Assembly (NCBI GenBank): GCA_002946415.1
Contig: NJPS01000076.1
Coordinates: 1,426,001 to 1,490,000 of the forward strand
Direction: 5' to 3'
Length of the DNA: 64,000 bases
Source of the DNA: Rutstroemia sp. NJR-2017a BVV2
Taxonomy: Eukaryota; Ascomycota; Leotiomycetes; Helotiales; Rutstroemiaceae
The position numbers and the translations under genes were made by a program. The notes under the pieces were generated by a model. It was not told the origin of the DNA, ran no database searches, and worked only from the letters and a program-made list of their open reading frames with translations. Of the stretch, positions 11,844-26,852 are shown piece after piece (positions within the stretch are counted from its first letter, which is position 1; each line of letters starts with the position of its first letter).

Positions 11844-14800
11844 TCAAACCGGCCCAGTACTCCTCCTATCGACCTGTCTCCTTTCCATCCTTTTCTCCAC
11901 CGCAATCCTATTCCTGCCCTTCACATCCTCTCTTGCACTGCCTCCGCCAGCGCATTCCCCAATACACACATTCCTCTTGCCACCCACCCCAGCCCACCTC
12001 TTCATCTCCGGTACTAATTCCCTAATCCTGAATGGTTTCGTAACAACACTATCCACGCCCGCTTCCCTGGCCTTCTCGATCTGTTCTCTCCTCGCATTCG
12101 CTGTCAACGCGATAATCGGCACTCTCCCCTTGATACGTCGATCCTCCTCCCGCATCCTAATCTCCTTTATACAAGTTAAACCGTTCATAATCGGCATTTC
12201 TAGATCCATTAAAACGATATCGCATCGGATTCCCTTTTCATGTGGAGGGAGCGTGTTGGAGACTGTCGACTTTTCGAGGAAATTGAGAGCTTCGAGACCG
12301 TGGTTTGCAACATGGACGATACACCCGACATGGAGAAGTTGTTTACTGAGTACTTTCTGGTTGATGATATTGTCTTCTACTATGAGGACGTGGATTGGTG
12401 AGGTCATTGTGAGTGATTTGCGTGGTCCGTTAGGTGTATGTGAGCGGTGGTTATTTGATGGCTGTGGAGCGGGACTGTGGCTCCGGGGGACGGGGTTGGC
12501 TTGATTTTCGTCTCGAGTTTCCGGTTTTATGATGGTTGCATTTGGGACATCCGGAGCATTGCAACGTCGCGCGAGAATGTAAAAGGCGAACGTACTACCT
12601 TCTCCAGCGACAGATGCAAGACCGATTTGTCCACCTTGGAGTTCCGTCAATTCGCGAGATATGAAGAGACCAAGACCTGATCCGCCGTATTGTACATGTG
12701 TTCGAGGCGATGCTTGAGAAAATCTTTGGAAGAGAAGTGACTGTTCATGTTCGTCGAGGCCGCGACCGCTATCTTGGACTTTAACGTTTAGGTACACAAT
12801 TTCTCCATCGCCCCATTCATTTTCTTGGGTATTTTGTTTTCGGCTGTTCGTTCTCTCCAGGTAGACCATATCAGAATTACTCGATGGTGGTCTGAGGGAT
12901 GCGCTGGCGGTGATAGATATTTTCCTTATCTGTTCTGTGTGGGTGAATTTGATCGCATTGGTGATGAGATTGATCATAACTTGTAACATTCGACTGGGAT
13001 CAAACTTTAGCCAATCCACATTGAGGTCGTTGAACGATGAGTCGATGTGGACATCAAGTGAGATGTCGTTGTTCTGTAATTCCCCATCAAACATCCTGAG
13101 TGCATTGTTGACCACATCCAATGGCCGTACTTCGACTGGAGTGATGTAGAACAAATCTGAATCCAGTTTACTGAGCGTAAGAATATCGTCGATAATCCTT
13201 TTCTGGTGCTGAGCACAAAAAGCGATCGTGGATGCTGCATCAGCGAAGGAGTTGAGTATTTCTCTGGGAACCAACGCGTCACCTGCTTCCTCGCCTCCAA
13301 AATCTGCGATAGAGGTGCCAATCATATCGGCACACTGAACGATAGCGGAAAGAGGATTCCTCATCTCATGTGAAGTCATGTCAATGAAGTTTTCCTGCTG
13401 TCTTTTAAGTTCAATCGCTTCCAGCATTTTCCGTTTCTGAAACCCTTCAGTCCATTTTTGTTTGGTGATATCTGTCAAACAGCCATAGACACCGACGATG
13501 GTTCCGCTGGTGGCACATGTCAGCAAATATTAAGCAGCGATTGAGAGTTGGCTTGTTGAAACGACTGTGAGGGATCAAAATGGAGTGCAAACGCACTCGA
13601 ACATATACATAGAAATGAAATCTGGTCAATATAGGGAAGGCGCTTATACACTTACTCTTCAGTTGTTTCTGGGTAGGCCGCAGTTAAAATCCAACTATAA
13701 TCCCCAAGACCCTCCTCACCATAGTTTTCGTCAGGCTTGAAAGTGTCCTTAAGTCGAAGCTCAGAAGCAGAGGACTCTCCTCGCATCAATTTCGCCCATT
13801 CCACGTCCAAGATCGCACCATCATCATCGTGGATAACTTTACGCCAGCACTAAATAACTGTTAGCAAGTTAAGCATGAAAAAAAAACCAAAAAAAAACCG
13901 CCCAATGTGACAATCTTGTCGTCGTGAAATCTTGTCTAATAGGTATGCATCGAATGAAAATTACTAACCATGGGCGCAACGTCGTCCTTTGGTTGTTTTG
14001 TCAATGTATAATAGTAATTGTTAGCATACACCATGCCGCCAGTCGCATCCATATGAAACATCCCAACAGGTGCTAAATCTGCCATTTTCCTAAATCTAAT
14101 GTCAGATTCTACGGCCTCACGAGCTTGTATTTCAAGGGCCTCCGAAAGTCGATCTCGATCTCTGACAGCTTGTTCCGCAGCTGTCCGACCACGCTGCATC
14201 TCGTCTTCGATAAGGACGGCCGCAGCCATTGAGGTAGCAAGCTGCCTCGAAAGAAGTTGCACGAATAGTTCATACTCGTCATCGTAGCTTCCCTGTGAGA
14301 CCAGGCCGATGATAAGAAAGCCGACAATATTTGTGCAAGTCGATCTGATAGGGAGGAAAGCAGCGGTGGTAGACGACAGCGTATCGCCTATTGCTGCAGC
14401 GAGTCGATGAGGCATAGTTCCATCATTCTTTGAGAGAATTGTAGGCGATTCCGAGTGTAAAAGTGTATCAAAGTCTAACAAAAATGCATCCATCTCAGGT
14501 CCTGGACTGATGTTCTTAGGAACGTTCACATCAGAATTGGGGACTCTGATGGAACCTTCGAGTATCCACTCATGGGGCTGATAAGAGTGTTCTACAGACG
14601 TAGAAAGTGCTTCTTGGTCGTCCTTACCAGCAGAATATAAAAGAGCGTATGTTATATCAGGATCATCTGGTTTAAGGCCCCGTAAGAGATGATCCCAGAA
14701 ACCCTGGCGATTTCGAGAGATAGCAAGCTCTTGTCCTAATCGGAGTAATAAGGCCATCCTGCGTTGCGCGATGACCTTTCTAGTAGTATCGAATATAGAG

Positions 14801-15934
14801 CAATATCTGAGAAAAATTAGTCAGGTCGGGGTCGAGGCGTATATGAAGGCTTGGAGCTTACAAGACACGATTCGGGATAGAACCTGTGTTATAAGGTATA
14901 ACCGTCATGGAGAAGTACATTTCTTCCTGGCACCCTTGTCTGATTATATTCGCCCTGGTGTCGTCCGTCAGAACTGGCTTACCACTATATAATGCCTGAT
15001 CAAGCATCGGGTCGAGAGCTTCTTTATGTTCTTCCCAGACTTTAAAGACCGATTTACCCATGGCCCCAGGATGCTTTTCACCTACAAGCGACGTGTAGGC
15101 TTCGTTGTACATGGTAATCTTGCCTGCACCGCAGCATATGGCTGCCGGTCTAGGATCAACCATTAAAATATTGCACATTCTGCGAATTTCACCCGGCCAT
15201 GAACTAATGGGCCCCAACTCCGTCGACGGCCAGTCATAGTCAAGAAAGAAGCGTATGTGAGGTGACAAGTTCGACTTTGCAAGAGGGTCGAAAATATCTT
15301 GCATAAAAACACCAGGCGATTCGACTTCAGATTTTCCCCCGAACTGTAACGAGTCTTGTGCAGGAGGAGTCAACATCCCAGTGTCTCGTTGAGTAGTATG
15401 AGACTCCAGATCGAGCTGGGAGGCCGTGTAAGGGAGAAGTGACTCCGTCTTCGGCGTAGGTGGCATTTTCTCGAATTTCCTCGTTTCTTTCGGAGGCTCA
15501 TGAGCCACGACGAGCTGTTCTTTAACTTCCGCTACCACATTTCCAGTAACAACTCTCCACCTATTCCTCAAGGTACGTGTGGTCCAGCTCACTCCATTAT
15601 ATAGTAATGTGGCAGTTTGTGGAGTGTCAGATACCTTCGTAATCCATTCCAAAAAACATTCGTGGTCGTTCTCGGCGTATATCTTTAAGTAGCCACTCTT
15701 GCCGCCATTCCTTTCACACAGTCCCAACTTCCTCAGCCTTGGGTTTGTGTACGCCACAGATGGCCTCTCCGTATCTTCGTAATCGAGTATGATAATAGGT
15801 CTTTCATCGAGATCGAAGAACTCCAGAATCCCGATGTTGCTCAAATCATTGTGTTGTGGGAGGGCACTCAAACACACTTCCGCAGCTTTGGTAGGCCCCG
15901 CAAAATGTCCAGACCCTTCGTTTTTTGAGGTCAT
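11844..15934 (-). CDS. Hybrid histidine kinase (PAS-GAF-PAS-HisKA-HATPase-REC)
   Basis: Exons in transcript order are 15934-14862, 14806-13969, 13849-13656 and 13506-11844. Introns are 55, 119 and 149 nt, all GT-AG and frame-consistent, giving 1255 aa from the ATG at 15934. The protein should sense a signal, autophosphorylate and pass phosphate through its own receiver to an HPt protein of the Ypd1 type. Visible parts are a PAS-like region (about 220-350, around SSWPGEIRR), a GAF-like region (about 370-550), a second PAS ending in LTDITKQK, HisKA with its phospho-His in SHEMRNP (about 749), HATPase N box (LITNAIKF), G boxes (DSGRGL, GGSGLGLFIS) and a receiver domain with phospho-Asp in MDLEMP (about 1136). 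No transmembrane helix is seen. The frame stays open upstream of 15934 without an ATG, so an additional 5' exon (perhaps within 16210-16386) is likely. I cannot assign the fungal HHK class with confidence. Confidence 0.9.
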
Positions 15935-16389
15935 TGTGGATTGACTATCAACAGGAGCGTTAAATCTCTCTATCTTTGTACGTTCAGGCAATCCCGATCG
16001 AGACCAACCTCCGGTCCCTTTCTTGCTAGCTCGAGTAATGTCAGAGAACCGAGCTGTACGAGTGTGAACTTCTGGGAGCTCTCCGGGGAAAGAGAACGTG
16101 GCATAAGAGCTGTCTGATCCAGCTTTTGTGCAAATCCCCGGGTTTATTGGAAAAGATAGTTGTTGTTATTGGCTTTCTTCGTTTGGCATATCGTCATTAC
16201 CATCCACTCCACAAGGAAGGATATCAGAAGGTTGAGAAGATTAAGCATCGGTATTTCCGAGTGCAACAAAACAAATGAACCATCGAGCTTGGAAAACAGA
16301 GCACGGGTTAGATAATCTTTCAAATCTTCCCAGCTCGACCCCGAACAGCTTGCTTGAGCTTTGAGGGGCGATGCCGCGCTGTTCATGGA

Positions 16390-19300
16390 TCGCAGTAGTG
16401 TTGTGCTAAGCATGCAACTAGAGCCAGAGCGTAATAGGTCTGAGCCACTTATTCTTTTTCTACCCCATTTAATGAATATCGTCCATGGAAAAGGCAAATG
16501 GACTTCGCTGAGAAGCAGCCGCCCCACATATGCTGATTGGCTCAATCTCGACACGACTCATGGGATTCCCATTTTGAATTTATTTTGGCTTTGGAAATGG
16601 AGAGACAAATTGAGGGTGTTGGATAAGCATACCGCTCTTATAACACTCGTCTATCTCAAAATTTGGCAAACATCTCTGGTAGATCCCGGGGGACTCTTTA
16701 GTCCTACGATGAGCGACCCGTATACATTGGACGAGAAAGGGGAAGATCAAGTAATGTTTCTATGGGAAAGTACGGAAGTCTATCCCGAGACATTGAGTAT
16801 TCGATATTTTTGGGTGAAACAGCTGGTGCGTTTTCAAGGGTCCTGGAAATTTGATAAGGGATTGTCCTGTATCAAAAGAAACCCTAGTAACTGCCGCATC
16901 GTGGCATAAGCATGATCTAATGATCACGTGCCGTTCTCTGTCCTTTGCTGATTGGTGGAGACGGGGCGGCGTAGTGATAAACGGATACCGGGCAGGCGTG
17001 TGCCATCACCTCTAGTTGCGCAGAGACCTAGATTAGTGACAAGGTCAATAAGAAAGCAATAAGAAAGCAAGATAGCAAGGGAACCCGAAGCAAGTAGGGT
17101 TAGGGCAACAGAGTGATGGTAGCAGCAGAGCTAGACCCCAGACTTTCGATACGACAAGGCGCCCCGAGAGTTGTTAAGCGGAATATGGATCTGTCCCAAC
17201 TAACTTAGATATAGTCCCAACACAAGACCAAATCATGTTTTGACAGAGCACCCGGCAGTACAAACAAAATGGTTCAAACTAGGCTACGCCTTGTAAAACT
17301 CTCTTTCTATGATCGTGATCGCATGGAGAGACGATGTGCAAACCAAATCAAGCCGTGGCTCGGGGTGCAGCTAAATCCTGCGAAGAACTGAATGGCGGAG
17401 AGATGATAATGCTAATTCTAGATCTGCATGACACAGTCTAGATGCTATATATCTGCCTGCTAGTTAGCATTCTGAATATGTCAATATTGCATTGCCGTAT
17501 TCTGCAGATCGGACGCAGAGCTAAGACTCTGATCTGCGCGATCGTCCTTCTAAACTCCCGTCTCTTCATAGTCATATTGATTTTTGTGACTCCGACTGTT
17601 GGATTCGTCGCACGGGGATCCTGCTTGTTTACATCCCTGCTGTACAAAGGGGTTGTTTCTCACGTGGCATTTTCAGGGGCTCGAGCTGTGATCTTAGTTC
17701 CAATGACTCCATAGGGCTATGTTGATATCTACCCTTCGACCTAATCGTCGTTCCTGCGAAGCTTTCTCTAGGAGGACTAAGCGAAGCCCGAGGGTTATGA
17801 TTGCAATTTATGTTGGTTGTGATTGTAGCCTTTCTCTTGGGCTCTGAAGATTTTGACTAAACGCTGCGAAATCGTCTCTTCAAGGAGAGTAAACCCTAGG
17901 TCCCCTATTAGACGTTGCCTGTGGCTCAGTGATCGATACTCAGGGGGAGACAGCGCAAACCAAGCAGAGGGAAGGCGTTCGCGACCGCATTACGGTGCAA
18001 AAATATCATTGCCTACCGATTTACCTCGTTGTAGATATTCTTCGTTAATTGAGTCCTGTCGCGGTTTTCTTCATAGTCTCCGTGATGCATACATCAGTTC
18101 CCAAAACCACCTCATTTTCAGTCGAAATGACCTCATCGCAGCGCTAACACTCGTAGTAACTTCGAGTCGCACTCTCTCAAGTAAGGATCTTCGAGGGAGA
18201 AGAACGGTGCCGAAATGGTCGTTGTTATCGCGAGCCACCAAATAAAGCAGAGATGTATGGTAACACAACAAATGCCAGTTTTTGTAGTTGAAGGTAGATT
18301 GTTTTGCATTTTGCGCGCTGCGGCACTCGAACTGGATGTTCTAGCTACGGCGACCTGTGTAGCCCTCGACCACTAACCTTATTCTCGGCTGTCGATATCA
18401 AGCCCCGAACAAACAAGAATACTACTGCATATTGAGCCGATCTCGACAGGAATGCCATAGCGACTGGACACGGAGCGGAAATCATTCTATGCCGGGCAGT
18501 ATCTCATTCGGCCGGTGGACGCTTGCAATTGTCAGCTTTGTGGGCGGTTCGATTGACGACTATTTTTCCTAACAACCTAGGCGCGTGTAGAAATTTTCGA
18601 GGACATAGAGGAACGTTGGCAGATAATCTTTGAAGACTGCAGGATGATCACATGCAAGAGATATGGAAGGAATTTTGACCCTCTTCGAAGGTCGTCGTGC
18701 TTCGCGGTGAGAGAGTACTGGTAGTCTTGGTGGACATTCAACTCAACTGCCGTAGGCGTCGCTCCCGGAAGAGGCCATGCGAATTTAAAAGACAAGACCC
18801 AGGCCAGGGTGTATGGATGGTAGCTTGATACGGGTAGTTCCCTGAAGCTGAGGGCCAACACCGAGGATCTGTGAATGTTCCTGTTCGGTACAAACATCAC
18901 GCCACTACAAGACACCAAGTCCGCACAGTCACTGGGTTCATCGTACGGTTTGATCACAGTATCATATGTGGGCCCTGTCGAACCTAAGAAGGAGGCACTT
19001 TCTCGTATATCTTCCCTCCACCCGTGTGGATCAGCTCATGAAGTAGAGTCACAGCCGACACAAAGCTGCTGCAGTCTCTAAGCAGAGGATTGCGTTCAGA
19101 AAACCATTCATTAGATGGATCTTCCGCTGGCTCTCATGCAGTCCTCGCACCATATACCCGTGGCACACTATTGTGGACAACACTCTATTACTGCAGTCTC
19201 TTTGATCTTTAGACTAATTCCTAGCTTTCAACCTGGATCATCCTTTATCGATTCAAGTTTCAGTCATTGGGAAGATAAGGTTCGATGGGAAACAAACGAC

Positions 19301-19680
19301 AATCCAGGACGAATGAACCTGTTCATTCATCAATTCCTCTCAGAATCACGTCGCTCGAGATGCTGGGAGAGTTGCAAACTCACAATCTAGGGGATGATGC
19401 GAAATCTGATCATAGATTTTCTGGTTGATATCTGAGAATCTAATCATTTCGCTCCTGTTCGCATATCATGCGCTAGAAGCTTTCACGGTCATCATTTCGT
19501 GGACCGTCCATAAATCTCTGATGACAAGAGCATGAGACCCCTAGTATAAATTACACGTTCATCCTGATGACATTGTTAATACAATCTTTGTGGCTCCCTT
19601 GTTTTCCCGTATGGAAATCACTACGCCTGACGCCTATTTATGCACTTTAGCATGTGTCCTCAGCCAACGAAAACAATATA
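16390..19680. other. Gene-poor region upstream of the histidine kinase
   Basis: About 3.3 kb with no gene I can support. Open frames such as 16361-16909 (+), 17853-18245 (+) and 18577-18957 (-) have no recognisable motif and amino-acid compositions like translated non-coding DNA. No terminal repeats, reverse transcriptase or transposase motifs were seen, so I cannot call a transposon relic. The end near 19600 is the 3' flank of the next gene. Confidence 0.45.
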
Positions 19681-20978
19681 TTATGCACGAGACTCTTCAA
19701 TGGTATCTACATCCCTGGCAGAATCATAGCTAATATCCACCACTGTCGTTTCTTTGATTCCATATCTCCACGCATCCCGCATGATGCTTTCATCACTAGC
19801 ATTGTCCATTCCCGCCGCCGACACACCTCGCTCACTATCACCCGAAGCCGAATACTGTTTCTGTCTTTCACCCGCAGTAAACTGGTCATGTCGTATGGAA
19901 CTAAGCACATATGCAGGTCCTGATCTGGCTCCTGTCTTGCTTGGTCCACTGTTGTCATCTGAAGATTTCGATTGTCCGCGAAACTTTTTGTATAAGGGTC
20001 GAAGAACAGGAATAGTTGCGCAGGCGATGGAAACTAGAAGTTCAGTTGAACCCCACAGAATGAGAGGTACTGTGTCATCTATTGAAATATGCCGGTTAGC
20101 ACTGCGGGGTATGGTCGCACTGAATTGCAAGTTGTCGCATCGACGTTTGGTAGAGTAGCAGCTTACAAGTGTAGTCCTCAGTACCTAATGCACCCAACTC
20201 AATCGCACGTACTATACCACATATACCAGCACTAGGGATAACTCTGTAAGTACAAGTCCTTCGAATGGTCGGCGAAACTTACAGAACACCCAAACTAAGA
20301 CCGAAGCAAACAGTCATTCTCTCCTTCTTTCTAAGCTGTACTGGCGCAAGGAAGTACCACGGAAAAAGTGCCAAGACGAAATCCATCAAAGCTGTATAGG
20401 AACCCGAGAAGATTGCATTTGCTGTAAAATTGAAGTTGACTGTGTGAGGTATCGTCGGATTGAAAACCGCAGCTACTGGCGTAACCTGGAGGAAATCTAG
20501 AATCGCGCAAAGGACACATACGATGGTCGTACTGGCGATGCAGCCGTGGAGAAAGTATTTGTGCCAATCAACGATCACAAGACGGAGCAGGAATGCTGCG
20601 ACAGCTGATTTGCTGGTGGCGATGGCGAAGATATTGCACGTTTGCCCAGCAATTTCCATCTTGTTGGACCAGACAAATTGTTCGAGTGTGAGTTCGCTGA
20701 AGTGGCTGCCAAGGCCAGTCAATGCCGCTGCTGTAGTGAAACTACTGTACATTATGAACAATAGCTAGTGGATCGTTACGTTAACTGTGGGTTCTAGGAA
20801 GTCAATGGTTTTACGGAACACGTACCAGTGTAACTGCCATCAACCAGTCCTCATGCCCATAGGCTCGAACAATTATTCGTCGGGTATAAAGACGAGCAAG
20901 TACCAATAGAATAGCGAGTGCTGTTTGGATCCATACCACCGCAATAATAGTAGGGCCTAAGCCTGACAGATGCGCCAT
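19681..20978 (-). CDS. PTH11-like seven-helix integral membrane protein (fungal rhodopsin-type domain)
   Basis: Exons in transcript order are 20978-20826, 20764-20283, 20243-20167 and 20078-19681. All introns are GT-AG, 39-88 nt, and the frame closes exactly at 369 aa. The ATG at 20978 is chosen because the longer frame upstream starts only with GTG. Several hydrophobic segments are visible: GPTIIAVVWIQTALAILLV, a helix around AFLLRLVIV, one around IASTTIVCVLCAILDFL, and SGSYTALMDFVLALFPWYF. The family signature HEDW follows helix 1, and the GTEDYTYDTVPL segment precedes the last helix (LVSIACATIPVL). The tail is a cytoplasmic Ser/Gly-rich region of about 90 residues. Family members such as Magnaporthe Pth11 act in surface sensing, but this one lacks a CFEM domain and many family members have no known ligand. 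It lies alone in a gene-poor region. Confidence 0.88.
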
Positions 20979-23602
20979 TATACTGGTAGCTTTATGATGC
21001 TGTCGCACTAAATTAAAGCTTGAGCCTCTGTATCGGTGAGGTGTAGACTTTACAAATATCTCTCTCTCCTAGTGTTGAAGACAGAGGTCCCGCCGGTTCG
21101 AACTTATGGAATGGAGTTCGGTTGGGATTCATCTCGATAATTATATATTATCCGCGAAGCGATATGACTAGGGGCAGTTTGGACAACTATGGACCACTTC
21201 CGGGTGATCGTCAGGGACGGCTACGATTTGGGGACGACAAAATCTTGATGAAATACTCGTAAATGCACAAAGCCCTACGATAAACTATCGAAGAAGCACA
21301 ATAATTTGACGTCCTTCTGCGCCCTACTTTCCGGCCAGTGGGGCGTCAATTTCAGATTCTGTCTCTATCCCGCATTCTTTGGGGGAAAAAGAACAACACT
21401 TCGACCTCAAATGTCACAATGCACATTGTAGTCTGGATATCGGTTTAATTTTCATGACACATCCTGGTCCAAAGAAGAAGAAAGGAATCATCTCCCCTGG
21501 GTGGCACAGAGCATAAATCCGAGAATAAGTGAGTCCTTTCCCCACCAAAATAAGTTGGAATGAGTTTCTGGACTGAACCGTGTTGTAACCGAATCTGAAT
21601 CCAAGAACCCGAAAAGGCGGACAAAGCTTCACCGGTTCCAACCGCCAGAGTTGGGTTAAGGGAGAAAGCAGCTAAAGTTTTGAATCTTCTTCCACCCCCC
21701 AACACAGTGGAGACACGCTCAAGAATGGGGATGGAAGGTGGCGTCGATTGCAGAAATTCAGGCAATTCATACTACAAAGTCAATAAGCTCTCGCTGGAAA
21801 AGATATATGTTTCTTCAGGTTACGTTTGCCTACTTGATATGAGTGGGAGATGCGGCAGTCATTGCTGCAACGGACCCACCCGGCTCCTGCATGCATGTAC
21901 GACGTCGGCCGATTAGCCTCCGTTTCCCCGCCTCGATCAACCCCTGAACCTCAGCTCCTTCACTCCACTCCCTGACAATTTCTTATTAGGGAGGGAAAAA
22001 GCGAACTTAGAGGAGAAGATTCTCTAAATAGATCTACGATATCTATATTACTATTACCGCCGATAGCTTTGATAAAGTTGATATTGATGATAAATTTAAT
22101 AGTCGATTTAATCGGTATTCCTATTCTACCTTCCTTACTAATAGCAAACAAGATGTGTAAAAGCAGATGTGTAAAAGCAGCATGATTACTAATAATTTTT
22201 AGCTAATAAGACCCCTAGAATCACCACTACAGACACTAGTGGATCTCTTAGTATATCTTACCTATCCGATCTTCGTAGTTGGCGGAATATGTCAAAAAGC
22301 AAACATACGGTCGTCTCCACTATCTTGAGTTGTACAAAACCAAGCAATATCATATTTACTTACTCGATCTTAGGGCAAGATCGACTTCCCCTAACTAGGG
22401 CTGGCGGTCGGTACCGACACAAGAACAAAGCATATTTTCAAATCAGGATTCACGGACATGGCAACAGCCACTTGCTAGTTGTTGATTGTGTTGCTTTGCA
22501 TGTCAGAGACTGTTCTTCGACTACTAAAAAACAGGTTCCGTAGAACGGAAAAAGCAATACCAAGTGTATCTTGCCATGATGAGGTATGCAGAGCATGGCA
22601 GGGACAGTGCGGAATGATCAATGTCCGACTCTTTTATGCTTCACTCAAGAAAGAATATTCTAAGAGATGAAACATATCATGATAGGTTAACAGTCTTACA
22701 GCACTTATTCATCTAGCTGATTAACGTAAAATGTCGGAGACATCTCCGGATTTCTCAACCTGTACAGAATCGTGATTGTTTTTTTCCATTCCGACCATTT
22801 CGACCAAGATCGTCCCAAACCGAGATTGAGAATAACGCTATCCTCAAACCGAAATACAAGTACCTGTCCGGTATACGGAGGAGATCACAAGGTCTTTCGC
22901 TGCTTTTGCTTCCACAACATTCAAGCAGGCTGTTTACCATGGCCATGGATTTGTTCCAGAATGCACACCACCCGTAGGATCTACAGAACCGAGATGCAAT
23001 GACACCTGCAATGTCACTTTAGCGGCTCGGGTTACACAGACTACATGCTGGCAGCTAATGGACTCTCTAAGCGAAATGGGCACTAGGACCCCACGGAAGA
23101 CCGCTATTCAACCTCAACTAGCGGGCTGTAGAGAACACGTAAGCGCGTGATGAAAGACATACTGGTACTAGGAGAACTCGCGACGAATAATTTAGATCAA
23201 ACAACTTCTTTTCCTGCAGCCACCATGTAGCTAGCTAGTCATCCGCAACAACAGCGTCGAAAAAGAAACAATACCAGAAGTCAAACCACTAGTCTTGCGC
23301 TGGAAAGTTCAGCTAGAACGAATAGGAAGCCTCCAAAGTAGTTCCCGTCACAATAGAACTGACAGGCTTCTCGACGTGCACAGTTCTACTTGTGTACCCG
23401 GTACTTACTCGCGCTCCATTGTAAGCCGCTCTTGCTCATTTCCCAAGTGCGACACCCTTTTTCTTCCCCGGCTTTCGCAGTGTCCGCACGTCCAGCTAGT
23501 GTGTGCACGCCGTAACTAGATTCGGGGTCTCTTTTTGTGTTTGACCCACCGGAAATGTTCTGCCGGTTGGTAGTGGCAACTGCTCCCCATATTGTACTTT
23601 AG
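20979..23602. other. Gene-poor region between PTH11-like gene and VAO gene
   Basis: No gene supported across about 2.6 kb. An AT-rich patch lies at about 21990-22260 and includes a perfect 14-bp tandem duplication. The compositional change is consistent with RIP-affected repeat remnants, but I found no matching second copy or coding relic in the window. Confidence 0.45.
22151..22178 (+). repeat. 14-bp perfect tandem duplication
   Basis: AGATGTGTAAAAGC occurs at 22151-22164 and immediately again at 22165-22178, inside an AT-rich non-coding patch. Confidence 0.85.
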
Positions 23603-23608
23603 TATATA
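23603..23608 (+). promoter_or_regulatory. TATA-like box of the VAO gene
   Basis: TATATA lies 166 bp upstream of the vanillyl-alcohol oxidase ATG, a usual distance for a fungal core promoter with a short leader. Its use is inference. Confidence 0.3.
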
Positions 23609-23773
23609 GGGCCCTGTCTACTTTCACTTCCCGCGTTGAAACTTTATCTGAGCACAGCAGAACCAGCACATTCGAGACCAATTTGTTATTTCTTTTTATC
23701 TTCATCTTGTCTGCCCGCTAGAGCGCCTGTACGGCAATCAAATCATCTTGTTTATCTAAATTTACTGAGAGCG

Positions 23774-25729
<1,956 letters not shown>

Positions 25730-26404
25730 TTTGAGTTGGCGAGGTTTGATGGATACATGAGTACATAAGTACACAGGTACAGTAATGAGATAGATGATCA
25801 ATGACCAATGAGCACCAGGTGGCGCAGTATTTTATCGACCACTATCAGATTTGGTATAAACAACTTCTAAGATATTATATAAAGATATAAATAAGATATT
25901 TTCTAATGTTCAGATTCGGCTCAAATAATCTACTACTAATTTTGCTATCAAAACGATCGAGAGATTTGTTGAGTTGAAATCATAACCTGGTCGACGAATT
26001 GGTCCATCACTGGTCCGTCTGCACTTTTGGACGATACCTGCACTGCACCACATAACAAATGGGACAAAAGGATCATTAAGGAATCATCTCTCATGTAAAA
26101 CCAAAAGGTGATCCCACTCCTGATGGAGTGACAGTTGTGGTTTATTAATGACTGTGGATAGTGTTCTGCTTCACATCTCACCATAATAGTCTTAGCCCCT
26201 CTCTACTATTACCTCCTCTCTACTATCCCGATCCTTACTTTGAATGAAATCTCACACCCAAGCCTAGTCCAAACCAATCCCCATTATATCCCAATTCTCC
26301 TATTTCAAACCGGAAATATGTCTAGTAGAAATACAACGCAACGCTTTATCTCTCATCCTCTCCCCCTAACATCCATTCATTTCTATTCCCTCTCTCTACA
26401 GTGT
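25730..26404. other. Intergenic, AT-rich
   Basis: The 3' flank of the VAO gene with a strongly AT-rich stretch at about 25850-25910. No gene is seen. Confidence 0.5.
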
Positions 26405-26852
26405 CTATAGTAGCCTAATTAATTTCTTCGGGTCCCAATGCGCAACATGAACACTCTCTGGAACTGCTCCTTCGTTTCTTCTTTGGCTGAACACCAGGAG
26501 GTAGATTCCTCTTGCATCCATTCCATGTCCCACCAATGTCGTCCATTCATCGAAAGTCATAGCAAACAGTGTCGCCCCAAACCCGTCAAATTTATTAGCA
26601 ACTGTATATGCTGCTGTTTCAGGAGCATATATATCTGCACCTGAAATAGAGTACACAGTAGATCCACAACCGGCAGTCGGCCCTATTCCACATCTAGTTG
26701 GACGGAGTCTTGGAGCAGTTCCTCCTGGGAGTTAAAGCGCATAATTTCCCTACAAGTTCGCAGTAAATAGGGTCCAACGCAGACTTGGCTTCATAAGGAG
26801 GAGGAGCTTGAGAGTTGCTTTGACTCTTCGCGCTGTTAAAACCGAAGCCCAT
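26405..26852 (-). pseudogene. Small hypothetical gene with an apparent single-base frameshift
   Basis: I do not recognise the family. An ATG at 26852 opens a frame beginning with Gly/Phe and Ser-rich residues followed by APPPYEAKS, a start common among small fungal proteins. A second frame from about 26728 to the stop at 26405-26407 continues with PTRCGIGPTAG, and later FDEWTTLVGHGMD. The two are offset by one base. Total length is 448 nt, one more than a multiple of three, and the shift falls at or near the CCC run (plus-strand GGG at 26727-26729). No standard GT-AG intron of normal size joins the frames. This is either a recently broken gene, an assembly indel, or an unusual intron. If intact it would be about 148 aa, without signal peptide or membrane segment. 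Confidence 0.4.

Noticed and set aside
16361..16909. Plus-strand open frame of 182 codons upstream of the histidine kinase
   Set aside because: No motif, start codon not ATG-supported in context, and it overlaps the likely 5' exon of the kinase on the other strand.
17041..17103. AAGAAAGCAA repeats ending in gggttaggg, considered as telomere-like or transposon end
   Set aside because: A single TTAGGG-like unit and a short imperfect repeat only; no array and no matching inverted end.
21990..22260. AT-rich patch considered as a RIP-degraded transposon
   Set aside because: No second copy, terminal repeat or coding remnant visible in the window; composition alone is not enough.
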